NCBI GenBank assembly: GCA_025766275.1
Contig: JAFKAC010000033.1
Coordinates: 589,501-653,500, forward strand
Reading direction: 5' to 3'
Length of the DNA stretch: 64,000 nucleotides
Source: Lactarius indigo
Taxonomy: Eukaryota; Basidiomycota; Agaricomycetes; Russulales; Russulaceae
The notes under the pieces were generated by a model, which had not been told where the DNA came from, made no database searches, and saw nothing but the letters and a program-made list of their open reading frames with translations. The position numbers and the translations under genes are program-made. Positions 45,991 to 56,444 of the stretch are shown here, piece after piece (positions within the stretch are counted from its first letter, which is position 1; each line of letters begins with the position of its first letter).

Positions 45991-46141
45991 CCCTCAGAAT
46001 TCTTTGAACGTCTCGTTGTTTCTGCCGCCGAGATTGGCGTGCTATATATTACGACGGACGTGATGGCAATCATCCAAACTTGGATTACTTGCATGTCCTC
46101 ATCACAACGTGTTTTCGATATACAGCTAATACTGTCGTTGC

Positions 46142-46915
46142 TCTAGAAATATTACTGATGTCGCTGCTTTTGTAGATAAGGAGGCCGGTGTCCTGGGTAG
46201 GCAAAGGGCTGGGGAGAAGAAACGTACGGCGAGAAACAAGACCATGGCCACCACTAGCCGAGAGAAAGAGCCGGAGAATAGAGCGGTAGAGGTGCGCGAG
46301 CGGAAAACAAATTTGGCCGAGTTCTTGAAGGAGCTCGTAGATAGGTACACGCTTTGTTCGTTGAGATCGGTTGGTTTTCCTACATGAGCAATTCCATCGC
46401 GTTTTCGTGAACCGTTATCGTGATCTGGACCCATCTATTCGTGCGGAGTGCGTTCGTTCCATCGGTTTATGGTTCAAAAATACCCTGGCCACTTCCTTGA
46501 CGGCACGTATCTTCGCTACGTCGGGTGAGTCCTCTCGGATTCTAATACTTAAGTCCGTCTGGAGGCTGTCAAATCACTCTCTGGCGTCTACGAGAACACG
46601 GACTACATCGGATCCATACAGACCTTCACAGAACGATTCAAGCCTCGTCTTGTCGAGATGGCGGCGTGGGACATGGAGCTCGCTGTTCACGTTGCTGTCA
46701 TCGGTGCTGTCGCTGCGCGTCGACTACTCGAGGATGAACAGCGCGAGAAACTGCGCATACTTGTTTTTGATGAAGACGCCAAGGTCCGCAGGGCTGTTAG
46801 TGAGTTCGTCAGAGGCGTGTGGGCCGAAATCGTTGAAGAGATGCTGGGGAATGGCAAGGGCAAGCAGGAGCGCACACGCGCAGGGGTCGAGGCGACAAAA
46901 AAGTCGAAGTTAGTA
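46142..46915 (+). pseudogene. SCC3: Fragment of a cohesin SCC3/STAG-type gene
   Basis: Plus-strand pieces match the cohesin subunit family SA/STAG/Scc3, which holds the cohesin ring on chromatin. Seen: VDKEAGVLGRQR and AEFLKELVDR; an intron-like break near 46342-46390; the stromalin domain start NRYRDLDPSIRAECV; YPGHFLDGTYLRYVG after a one-base frameshift in an A run (about 46472); VRLEAVKSLSGVYENTDYIG; then LLEDEQREKLRILVFDEDAK. The usual segment between YLRYVG and VRLEAV is missing, and only some 230 of the usual 1000 or more residues are present. It is therefore a broken partial copy. It lies between the AT-rich ends together with transposon genes, so it may be captured host sequence. Confidence 0.75.
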
Positions 46916-46998
46916 ATAAGCGGACGTTGGCGCTGCGCGCGGTTTCCCGACTAGACGAGCGCCAACCATCGTCGGTTTTCCTTCGTCAACCACTGATC

Positions 46999-47270
46999 AT
47001 GAACCCCTCGAATACACGTAAACGAGAGCAGCTCCCGGACACCCCGCGAAAGCGTCGACGGATCGTGTTGAACGTCGGTGAGTACTCGCACTCGAATCTG
47101 CAGGGAAGGCGAATTGGCTGACTCGAACCTCGCCTAAGTGGACCCTGGTCCTGTTGCTCCTGCGGCCCTCCCGCCGCCGGCGCCGCCCCCCACCCCAGTT
47201 CAAGAAACCGACCCGCCCCGAGGCGATTCTCCGTGCGGATGTTCGATCTGCGCCCGTGCCGGAGCGCAAC
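46999..47270 (+). CDS. Short two-exon ORF of unknown function
   Basis: ATG 46999 opens MNPSNTRKREQLPDTPRKRR, a basic start; a GTGAGT donor at 47078 and an acceptor at about 47139 join in frame to a Pro/Ala-rich stretch with CGCSIC, ending TAG near 47268. About 70 residues. The basic run could be a nuclear localisation signal. No family recognised. It may be a short cargo ORF or part of a longer gene. Confidence 0.3.
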
Positions 47271-47649
47271 AATAGGTGGGTCTTCTGCGCTTGCCTGCTG
47301 TCCCAGGCTGACTCTCCCTCCATCAATTTGACGACTCCTGCGCGTCAGATCTGCGTACGCGTTCGCGGGCAGCAGGAATGGGGAATAACAACCCTTAGCA
47401 ATAGTATAGTGAAGTTGGATTGTTCGTAGTTGGATGGAATGCGCACGCGTTTGGGTGTCTTTATGGTTTCTGCCTCCCTGTGAGGTACCCCCCTTTACGC
47501 CTGGCTCAGATGTGTTCTCGTTGATGTGCGGTGACGTTCGATCAGTTCCTGCGGAAACTGCGTGCGTGCTCGCGAAAGGTTGTCTGGGAGGAGGCGGTAT
47601 GTTACGTGGGGTGTTGATTGTTAGCACTGTCGACACGTTCCGTGGCAAA

Positions 47650-48045
47650 ATGTACCTCTTTGCGGGATTGGGCTAGCTCGTGTTCTAGTTCCGCGCACAA
47701 CTGGCTAAGATCCGCGTTCGCCACGCTTAATTTGGCGACTTCGGCAGTGTACCTCGCCTGATGGCTTCAAGGACACGCTCGGCAAACTCACCGCGAGCGT
47801 CACGGAGGCCAAGGAGGTACCGCCAGATATCCCGTGAGACGGCGGAGCGTGTGGGGTACCAGCGGGACTCGGCGTGGACCCCCCAATTCTGATGAATGCT
47901 AGCAGACGTGATGCGGCATCTCGTATGGCCTTCTGCACGTTCTTGCAGAGTTGGCGTATCTTGGGCTTCTGCTTACCATCGGAGAAATCTCTGGCGGCGG
48001 CTGGTCTCAATACCCTAAGAGCACGATTGCGAACTTGGTTGTCGT
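47650..48045 (-). CDS. Exon-like minus-strand sequence downstream of the Plavaka gene
   Basis: Two open pieces: one about 48044-47880 (VRNRALRVLRP, KIRQLCKNVQKAIRDA) preceded by an acceptor GCGCAG, the other about 47757-47640 (YTAEVAKLSVANADL, a likely coiled coil). If the GTAAGA at 48212 is used as a donor, the first piece joins in frame to the Plavaka gene and would be its C-terminus. It could equally be a separate small gene; I cannot decide. Confidence 0.3.
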
Positions 48046-48134
48046 TCTGCGCAAGTTTTCATCAATGACGATGACCACTTAGATCGATTTTTCATTACTG
48101 TCGACAAGAGAGTGGCTATTTCGGTTCAGAACAA

Positions 48135-51100
48135 TTAAACAACTAACCGGTGAAAGCATACCGTGACGAAAGCATCAGCCAATGAAATATGAAATGGATA
48201 AATGAGTCTTACCTTGTACATTAGTCTCCGATGTAGTAGTCCTAAGAGGGGAATAAGCCAAATGGGATCAGATGGAATATAATTGCGAATACATTGCCGT
48301 CCGAATATTTCGTTACAACGAATGAATAGGTCGCCGCTGTGGTCAACGACATCCATCACGAAGTAGTCGCCAGACATATTATCGAAGGTTTGAATGAGTG
48401 GCGCACCACGCACAATTGACTGCGCAAAAAAGAACTCTGTTGATGACTTGGAGCGGAGACGACGAAGCCTCAAATTGACATCCTTGGACCGTGGTTGGCT
48501 TGCGGCGTCAAGGGGGCGCACCAGGCAAATAGGGAATGTATAATCTGCGACTGAGGTGGTGAATATAAACAGAAGCTCCGCAAAAATGAACCCATTTGTT
48601 GTCTTGAGAATAACGAAATCGCGTCTCTCGAGGCCATGGAATCGCGGGCTACAATATAGGTAGTCCAGGTATTGTTTCCAGTCGACCATCGATTCATAAC
48701 ATACTTTCATCGACCTGTATTCCGTGATCTTAAAAGGCTATGAGCCAAAATACCAGATTAGATGCGAAACTCACCTTGTCTTCAGCCTGAAATTCAACGC
48801 GCATACAGCCTGGTGCAAAAGTGAAGTCATACAATGGCATTGTGTTAGTCAACCATGCCGCGAGCCTCACACGGAAGTTCCTGAAAGTCTTATTTTGAAC
48901 CCCCAGGGCTTCAAGAGCCCCAAATGTGACAGGAGACTGTCGTGATCGCAAAATAACAGCCCCGGCATCGAACGTCGACCTTCTCTTTTGACATGATGGA
49001 CCATCTTGTACTGGGGGTTCTACGGAGGAACCAATATCTTGTTCCTGAGTGCTCCCCAAAGCGTCGCATCCAATGTCATCATCGTTCGTCGCCGCCTCAC
49101 GTATAGCCGCGTCGAGTTCGTTGATTTGTTCCCGAATCAACACCGCAATGAGCAAAGTGTGTTCGTGTTTTAAGATCTATTTTTGAGAGATCATCACAAA
49201 TTGAATAGATAAAGATAAGGTATGCGACGAACCTGAGATGCAACACGCTTGAAATTGGTCCGATTTAAGTACAGCTTCCTGAGGAAGCCGTGCATCTTCT
49301 CGTTTGGCTTCGTATTGTAGTTACGTGAGGTACCTTTCGCTTCGATATCGTCGAAGCTGTGGACCAACGCGTGCATCTTGGGGAAGTTCCAGCTTTTGGC
49401 TGTGGTTTTACTCTGCGGATCCTCCTCCAATTTATTACATAATTCGGTATACTCCTGCTAAATAGATCAGTACCACCGGATCATCAAAAGAGATTGAGTA
49501 CCTTCATGAGGGTCCCGAACCTCTCTAGTTCGCTCCGCCCAGCCAGAATCGTCTCCTCCGTGTGTACCTCTAAAGATAGAAGTAAATCCAAGATGGAAAA
49601 ACTTCGCAGGCAGAGTAGTAACTTCCACTCTTCTTTATCTTTGTCCGGGGGAAAAAGGTTGTGTGCAGCAAAGACCACAACCTGAGTTTGTCAGTCGATG
49701 AGATGAGGCCGCATATAATTGACACACCTTGGATATATCCTCGTTCTTCCCACCGTCTGTAAAATCCACATGCATCACTTCAGAAAAGTGATTTAGACCA
49801 CGCCAGCGGGGCGCGAGATTGAACCTGAGGGAGTGGAGTGAAGTTAGCGCTGGGACATTGACTTGTATGAGACGGGAAATAGTATAGTACTGTTGTTCGA
49901 GTTTCGTTGCGGCAGCGCGGCCTATTAGGGTATCCTTAAAGAGACCCTTGAACCTCTTCCATAAATGATTCCCGAATATGCCATTATTGTTCGCGTGAAG
50001 CCTGTCAAATGATAACGCGCGATATGGGTCGGAATTGTTGACATGCCAGAACACATTCTAGACCCACCGTTACACATAATTAATGGACAAAATAATCATG
50101 AGACTCACATCGACATCACGAATCCCATATCTAGAGAAATGGTGCTCGCGACCCCTCTTGTCGAAGGTTCTCCCTTCTTCAATAAGTTCCCGCATCCGTT
50201 CCGTTGTCCTCAGTGGCCAAGTTTGTGAGACGTCAGCGAGCTGGTGGTCGGGGACGAAACAAATCGGGCAGGGCATTTTTCCACGAGTACCCCGGATTAG
50301 AGACATAACGCACCTAATACATTGGGGTCAGTCAATTCAGGCGGTGACAGAGAATAAAATATGTATTACTGTTCTTCATAGTCGGCAGATAATGTGATGA
50401 CGCCAGGGAAAAATTGCTGTTGGGTGCCATCAGCGCACTGAAGCCAGCAGCCCACCTTAGATTTGTCGACAATGGATTCGATTATGTAGTAAAATGCACG
50501 ATGCCAGACCTCGCGTTTGAAGTTGGTGAATTCGGTCTTCCCAGAGCCCTCTGCAGTTTCCCGGATCTAGAATGAGTGTTACGGTGCAATATCAGATACT
50601 TATTAACCAGAGAACTTACATCCGGCAACCACCCGACAATGCGCCCACCGCCAACGCCGCTATTGCGATTCCGAATCTCAGCTGGTAGATTCGCGCAGCG
50701 AGCGATCACTGGGTAAGCCTTTTCTGTGCCGAAGCTTGACAGCTTCGACTTATCCGCATAAAGGATGAAGCATAGCGGGCGCGCACCCTTGGGGATCCCG
50801 GACTACAACGATAATTTGTTCAACAACAAAAAAGGTATACGGACTCGACTGTTACAAGGGATAAATAGTAATATGCGTACTTGAAAGTTCCAGAACGAGC
50901 CCGCGGTCCAAGGCTCGTCATATACACGAGAGATATTCTCCCCGTCGTGCTTAAAAACCTTCTGCGCGTCCCATTCGAAATATTGGGTCAATTGCGGGTC
51001 CATGATGAGGTCGACTGCCCAGTCCCATAGTGGACGATAAGGTATCTCAAACGTCCGATCCACACCATCGTAAGGGACTGAAATATTGCAGAAATCAAAC

Positions 51101-51897
51101 TAGACCTTGAAAATATTAGTGACTAAACTTCAGTAGAATTCCTGCGCTTACAGCGGTCAGTTGAAGCGATGCGCGCTCCCACGCACCCCGAATGTCAGAG
51201 TAATTTGAGAAGGTAAGTTTACCCTTGCCCTCGATACAGAGTCTGACAACTTCAATGAGACGCTCAGTGCGATCCTTGTTCATCCCGGCCTCCATGAGAA
51301 CCTCCGAGAACAGGAAGTCTTCGCGCGTTTGAAAGAATGGACGCCATGGCTCGGCCTTAGGGGGACTGGGACGTTTGCGTTTGCAGCTGTTATCGCCAGG
51401 ACCTTGTGGCGCTCGTCCACTATTTGGATGGTATTCGATTGTAAATGCGGGGGGTCTCGCAGGGGGGCCAGTCGTCATTGTGACAGAAGGGGGTGTCGGT
51501 TCACGCACTGGGTGGGTGATCACATCAACCAATAGGTAGGAAGATCGAAATACTACGTACCTGCTGTTTCAAAGCCCGCATCAAAGTCCATCGGGTCGGC
51601 AGCAATGAAGTCAAAGGTTTGGGGTTCGTCTGGAATGGCGACACCTGGGGCTGAAAACTCTGGATCGTCGGTCAGTATATCAAATATGATATGGTGTGTC
51701 CATCACGTACCATCGTGACCTGCCTCTAGTGTGCGAAGTCTCCTCTCCCGGGTCTTCGCGTAGTTTATTTCCCCCTGGCGTTCCCTTCGTTCTCTCTCAC
51801 ATTTCTTAATATGGGCTGGAAGATTCTGGGCGCGAAATGAAACGCGACATAATTGACATTTCTTTACCTTGCTCGGGGATTGACTCGCTTTTGGCAT
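48135..51897 (-). CDS. Plavaka-type DNA transposase
   Basis: Twelve exons on the minus strand: 51897-51711, 51659-51561, 51507-51152, 51099-50881, 50802-50620, 50566-50370, 50313-50109, 50057-49728, 49681-49502, 49457-49233, 49176-48775 and 48728-48135. All joints have GT..AG ends and keep the frame without a stop, giving about 1058 residues. The N-terminus is a C2HC-like zinc finger (CQLCRVSFRAQNLPAHIKKC). The body has the family hallmarks: FILYADKSKLSSFG, YPVIARCANLP, GGGRIVGWLPD, FKREVWHRAFYY, LSADYEEQCVM, CPICFVP, NSDPYRALSFDRLHA, LNHFSEVMHVDFTDG, NFPKMHALVHSFDDI and YNTKPNEKMHG. Plavaka elements are fungal cut-and-paste transposons usually grouped with CACTA. An unb broken 12-exon frame suggests a young or active copy. 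The 3' end is uncertain: an intron may start at 48212. Confidence 0.88.
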
Positions 51898-52270
51898 AAG
51901 TAGAGGGAGTAGAGCAAAGAGTAGGAATGGTGGGCGGTCAGAGAAAGTGATAATATAGTTATTACAGTAAGCGTGGGAGATCAACAAAGACCAATATTAC
52001 GTCGAATAACACCAGCCAATATTGTCTCATCATTATTAATCACTTCCACGCCAATCCAGCACCTGCCCCGTGCTGCGTTTAATTGGACCATTGTAGGTGC
52101 GTCGTGACTATTCTTTTAATTGATTGTGATTATCTGACTTTCCATGTAATCATTCTAGATAAAGCTGGTCGTCTTCACGAGCACACCAGAATCGACAATC
52201 TCAATTGGGTACCAGGACAAGTTCGGGACTTTGTCCAACGGCGCAAACCCAATGTTACTGCGATCGGGGG

Positions 52271-52490
52271 TTTTACGTGGCTACCCCCAGGTTGTCTTCA
52301 CAAGCTTTGGGAAGCGACGCTAATACATCAGCTGATTCAGAGGACGGAACTTTTGTCAACCCCAGTGACACTCGCTGCCAGGAATTTTCCCGTATCGCTA
52401 CCACCTATGTCTCCGATGAGGTCGCACACAAGTATCAGCACAGTAACCATGTAGCCGACGAACTCGCGTCCTTTTCCCCTATCATGAGGT
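52271..52490 (+). CDS. Exon-like plus-strand sequence of unknown function
   Basis: After a CTACCCCCAG acceptor an open stretch reads SADSEDGTFVNPSDT and TTYVSDEVAHKYQHSNHVAD and ends at a GTACTG donor at about 52491. An earlier frame (NLNWVPGQVRDFVQRRKP, about 52197-52250) may be the preceding exon. No family recognised. It sits in the 900-bp space between the two divergent transposon genes. Confidence 0.3.
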
Positions 52491-52798
52491 ACTGTACCGA
52501 TCTTACTATCAGCACCTCCTTCGCTATTACATTCGTTCTAGGTTGGACCATTCCTTGGACCGAGCCGAGATCTTAACTGGAGACGTGCCCAGATATCAAC
52601 GTAAGTATGTCTATTAATACTTGTGTGCTGCACCCCCGATCTCCGTTTACCAGGTGGCTTTGTACGTGGACAGTGGACAGGGTCTCTCGGCTGAATTTTT
52701 TTATTTGGGGGTTGAGAGTCCATTATAAGGATTATAAGGTAGTCGCATAGCTAATCCACTGATCTTCACCCCCCTCTCGACTTGCAGAACTTTTTTAC

Positions 52799-54402
52799 AT
52801 GGCTTCCGATGACTCTGATTCGTCCTCTTCACGACGTGGTCCCTACGGTTCAGACCTGGAAGACAACGAGGTCAATTCGGCGCGGACGTCTACGGTGTCG
52901 ACACTTCCGCCCAACCTTTCGAATCAGCAATTGCATGAGGTCAGTCATATGAATTTAGTCTCGTGTCGTTTCTTACGCTAATTTGACTCACCTCTACTAG
53001 ATGCTCAAAGCCAGCCAGATTCATCAGCAAATGCTCGGCAATGAGTTGAAGGCACTAAGAATCAACTACGAAGAACTGGAAGAGGTGAACAAGTCCACGA
53101 AAACCTCAAGAGCTGCGAGGGGGTCGTTGGAGGGGGAGTCGAGGGAGATATCGCTTGCCGGGGGTAGGTTTTCCGTAGTCGGCGAGCTCTGGGTTAAAAA
53201 AACCACGCTCGGAATCCCTTTCCCTGAACACCTTGACCCACTCGATCCCTCACGCTACAACGATCCTGCTGGTGGTTCTGAAGCGCGTGGTGTAATCGCC
53301 GAGTTGTACAGGGACCTTAAGCCACATCTCCGGTTGGCACTTGCGGACCCTGATCGAAGCATGACGTTCAAGAACATTGTAAGTTTTCGAATTTTCTCCT
53401 GGCGCATCTGATTAATTTGCTGCGGTGTAGTTTCTCAAGCAATTGGATCAAGAACGTGCAAATTCAGCACATGCAGTGCGCGCCTATGCGCCCCGTTTCT
53501 TCGACGGCCTCAACCTCAGCTCGGCTCTGTTTGCCAGGAACTTTGATCGCACGACTTCTCCGGAGCTTCAAAAGCTCCTCGGAAGTCCAGCAAAACCCGG
53601 CATGACATATGCGCCCTTTCCACGGCTCATTTTCCCCGACTATGATGTCAGCAGCCACCGCCCATACCGGTCTATGGTACTTGTAAAAGTGCGTACGGTG
53701 GCCTGAGTTTCATAGCCGTATAAACCACTGACACGTTTTTTTTAGTTCCTTAAACTCATTTTTTATGGGCCCTCATCAATCGATGGTGAGGCCGCTGCGA
53801 AACGCTTGACAAAGGGAGTGATCTGGGGCGTCGATTCGGCCACTCCGGGAATGATTGCAATGGCAGCCACCCTGGTAAGTAATGAGCGTTTGTATCTAGT
53901 GCCTTCCTTTGCTAACTTGATAATGTAGCTCACGTACGCGTGCAGCCCGGACCAATCTTTTTCAGAGAGGACGTTGGGACCAAGCCGCATTCCATGGGGG
54001 CAGTGTTTTAACTGCCATAAACGTGCTATCCTCAGTTTTCCTGCTACGCATCGCAAAGACCTACTTTCCTGGTACGACAAGGTACTCTTCGGGAAGGATC
54101 CGGATTCTACAGAGTCGTCATCATCAGATAATTCGGGGCCTAGCACGCGCAACGGCTATGCCAATGACTCGGACATCACAGACCTAGTCAGTTGTCTCGG
54201 CCAAGCAAAAGTTCACTCTCCAGCAATTCAACCCGACCCACTACCATTGACAGTCCCTCGTAGCCCGTCCCCTGCCCCATCTTCTGGCCAGATGGAGCGG
54301 CTTGAGCCCGAGAAAGTTGCAGAGGCTAATGAGCCGCAGAATGTGGTGCGGACTAACAAGCCCACCACTCGCAAGCCGAGGAGGAAAAATACCAAGAAAT
54401 GA
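52799..54402 (+). CDS. DUF6698-like protein next to the Plavaka transposase
   Basis: Five exons: 52799-52939, 53001-53378, 53431-53688, 53746-53874 and 53929-54402, giving 459 residues; all introns are 52-61 nt and phase 0. The N-terminus is Ser/Asp-rich, followed by a short coiled coil (NELKALRINYEELEEV). The middle shows the signature I associate with fungal DUF6698 proteins: YAPRFFDGL, LTKGVIWGVDSATPGMIA, SPDQSFSERTLGPSRIPW and RKDLLSWYDKVLFG. The tail is disordered and ends in a basic stretch (TRKPRRKNTKK), perhaps a nuclear signal. It is transcribed away from the Plavaka gene. The biochemical role of the family is not known to me; a partner function in the same mobile element is an inference from position. 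Confidence 0.7.
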
Positions 54403-55060
54403 TATTACTAGTATAGATACATTCGTGTTCTTTCCCTACGACGTCCGTATATTTTTCGAATCGACGACAATTGATTTCTTTCTGGCAACGGTTAGTTTTC
54501 TGGTCACGTGATCAGAAAGTTGGAATTAAGACGTCTGAGTCGCGTCTGTTCTCTTTCTCTTATTACCTTGATCACCATTGACACTCCCTTCTTCTCCAGC
54601 CTCGCCATCGACGTCAACTCCCCCCGTCACTGGTCCGGCGTCCAGCATCTTATCCACCTTCTGAATCCCCGTGCTGGACTCGGAGCACATGATACAATGT
54701 AAGCTTGTCGCTTTGCCATTGACACCCCTCCAGCGCTATACTGTCAATGTTCGCGGCCTCATCTCTTGGGACATGCACGTCGACTGGGTCTTGACACGAA
54801 CGTTTCCGGTATTTAATTTCTTTGCTAAACTTACCGTGAGATTAGTTTTACTGACTAGTCGTCCCCCTGGACCGTCGCACCTACCTACACCGCGAAATCA
54901 AGTCTGCCACCAATACCCCTCCCAACCGCCGACGCTGAGGGCTCAACGACGGGCCGCGTGCACAAGAGCGTCAACTACGCCGAGCCAAAGCTCAACACGT
55001 GCGTTATCCCATTACACCCCTCAGCTCTCCTGACTCCTTATAACAGAAGATGCGCAAACC
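54403..55060. other. Stretch without a recognised gene
   Basis: Several short open pieces on + (for example DTPFFSSLAIDVNSPRHW near 54580 and RYTVNVRGLISWDMHVDW near 54735) but no consistent gene model. Confidence 0.3.
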
Positions 55061-55075
55061 TGACCCGTAACCGCG

Positions 55076-55280
55076 CCCGCAGACATCCCCACAGTCACGG
55101 AGCGGCGGCGTAAATCGCACCCGTGCCTGCCTGTGGACGACGATGAGGAGAGCGATGGCGCACAGGCGGACGAGGAGCCCCTCGCGGGATCGAGGGTGCG
55201 TGCGGGCCTGGCGAACGTCGATGCGCGTCGGCGGAGTGCGGTAGTCACCGCCTCGCGGTGGTCTCTCCCCGTCGCAAGCC
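55076..55280 (+). CDS. Exon-like plus-strand sequence of unknown function
   Basis: After a CCCGCAG acceptor (about 55080) the frame reads PTVTERRRKSHPCLPVDDDE, ESDGAQADEEP and ANVDARRRSAVVTAS. Basic then acidic composition suggests a nuclear protein; no family recognised. Flanking exons not found. Confidence 0.25.
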
Positions 55281-55494
55281 AGGTATGTCTCGCAAGCTTC
55301 CGGTCACCTTCGCCGCCGTTGCTAATGGCGCTCCCGATACCTCGACACTGTCCGCGGGTCACGCAAGCTATCACGTCGCCGTCACATCCGATCCTCATTA
55401 GACATTCCCTACAACACAGCATCAGGGTACACGCAAGCCACCACGACCGCATGTGTCTAATAATTATTGTGCGTAGTTTGATGGGAGATTAATA

Positions 55495-55868
55495 AAAGGG
55501 GATTAGAATATAAGACGAAAATAATAATAGTTTGAATATCGGTAAGAGAATAAGAAGGAAGATAAGACGGGCAATAAGAAAGAAGATAATTACAGTATTC
55601 TTATAATGTATATTATATTTATAATGTCTATTATAATCTTATTGTGATTTATAATCAGGCGATCGATCTGGTAATACCGCGTGTTCCTTTTAATAAATTC
55701 CGAGGTCTTATGATTGATTATAGTGCAACTGACAGATCTGACAAGCGAATTATAAAGTTGTTTATAAGAACTCACGATCTCTTAGATGAGTTATAAGGTT
55801 TGGGTGACATTATATCACATTATGTCATTATAATTTATTATAAACCGCCGCCCGAATTTTGCGACAAT
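55495..55868. repeat. AT-rich right end, candidate terminal inverted repeat
   Basis: Dense TTATAAT/ATTATAA motifs, closing with ATTTTGCGACAAT (55856-55868), the reverse complement of the left end at 45747. In both ends the first TTATAAT-like motif comes about 12 bp inside the 13-mer. Confidence 0.4.
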
Positions 55869-56444
55869 TTCCCGCAACCCAGTGTAAACACCAATCGAAA
55901 AAGGACCTTCGAACTTCTTGACCCACTTTCTTTTTTTTCAGACCCTCTTCGCGACTGACTAACTTACATTCGCCTGAGCCAGGTACGGTATTTTTGAGTG
56001 GGGTCCCGGGATGGCAATTACCGAAACGCTGACTCTGGGTCTACCCACGGCCAGCCAGGCCCAAACTCTGGAACGAAGGGACAAGCCGTAAACCCGATGA
56101 CGAGCATCGGCTGACGAGGTAATTTCTACGTCTTCCAATCCAATCCCCTGAATCAGCTTGTATTAATACCACTTTGGGCTGAGGTCCTCCGAAACGGTGG
56201 TCGGGTGCCTGCGGCTGCCACAGCCCATCGGACACCGAGGGGTCGTCGTCTTGGTCGCTGTAGCTACAACCATGAGCCCTAGCAGCACACCGGGATTCGG
56301 GGAAGATATTGGCGCCATGGTCTATAGTCGCTGTCGATCTAGATCCCAGTTTCTCCATCCGTTGGGGATCACTGGCTTAAATTGCCCCACCAGAGCTGCT
56401 CACTTCGTTCCCCCGATTCCCTTCCACGAACAATCCAGTACGAG

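Noticed and set aside
46986..47648. Long minus-strand frame of 220 codons
   Set aside because: Composition is Arg/Pro-rich without a motif, and the plus strand offers a cleaner two-exon ORF in part of it. Too weak to call.
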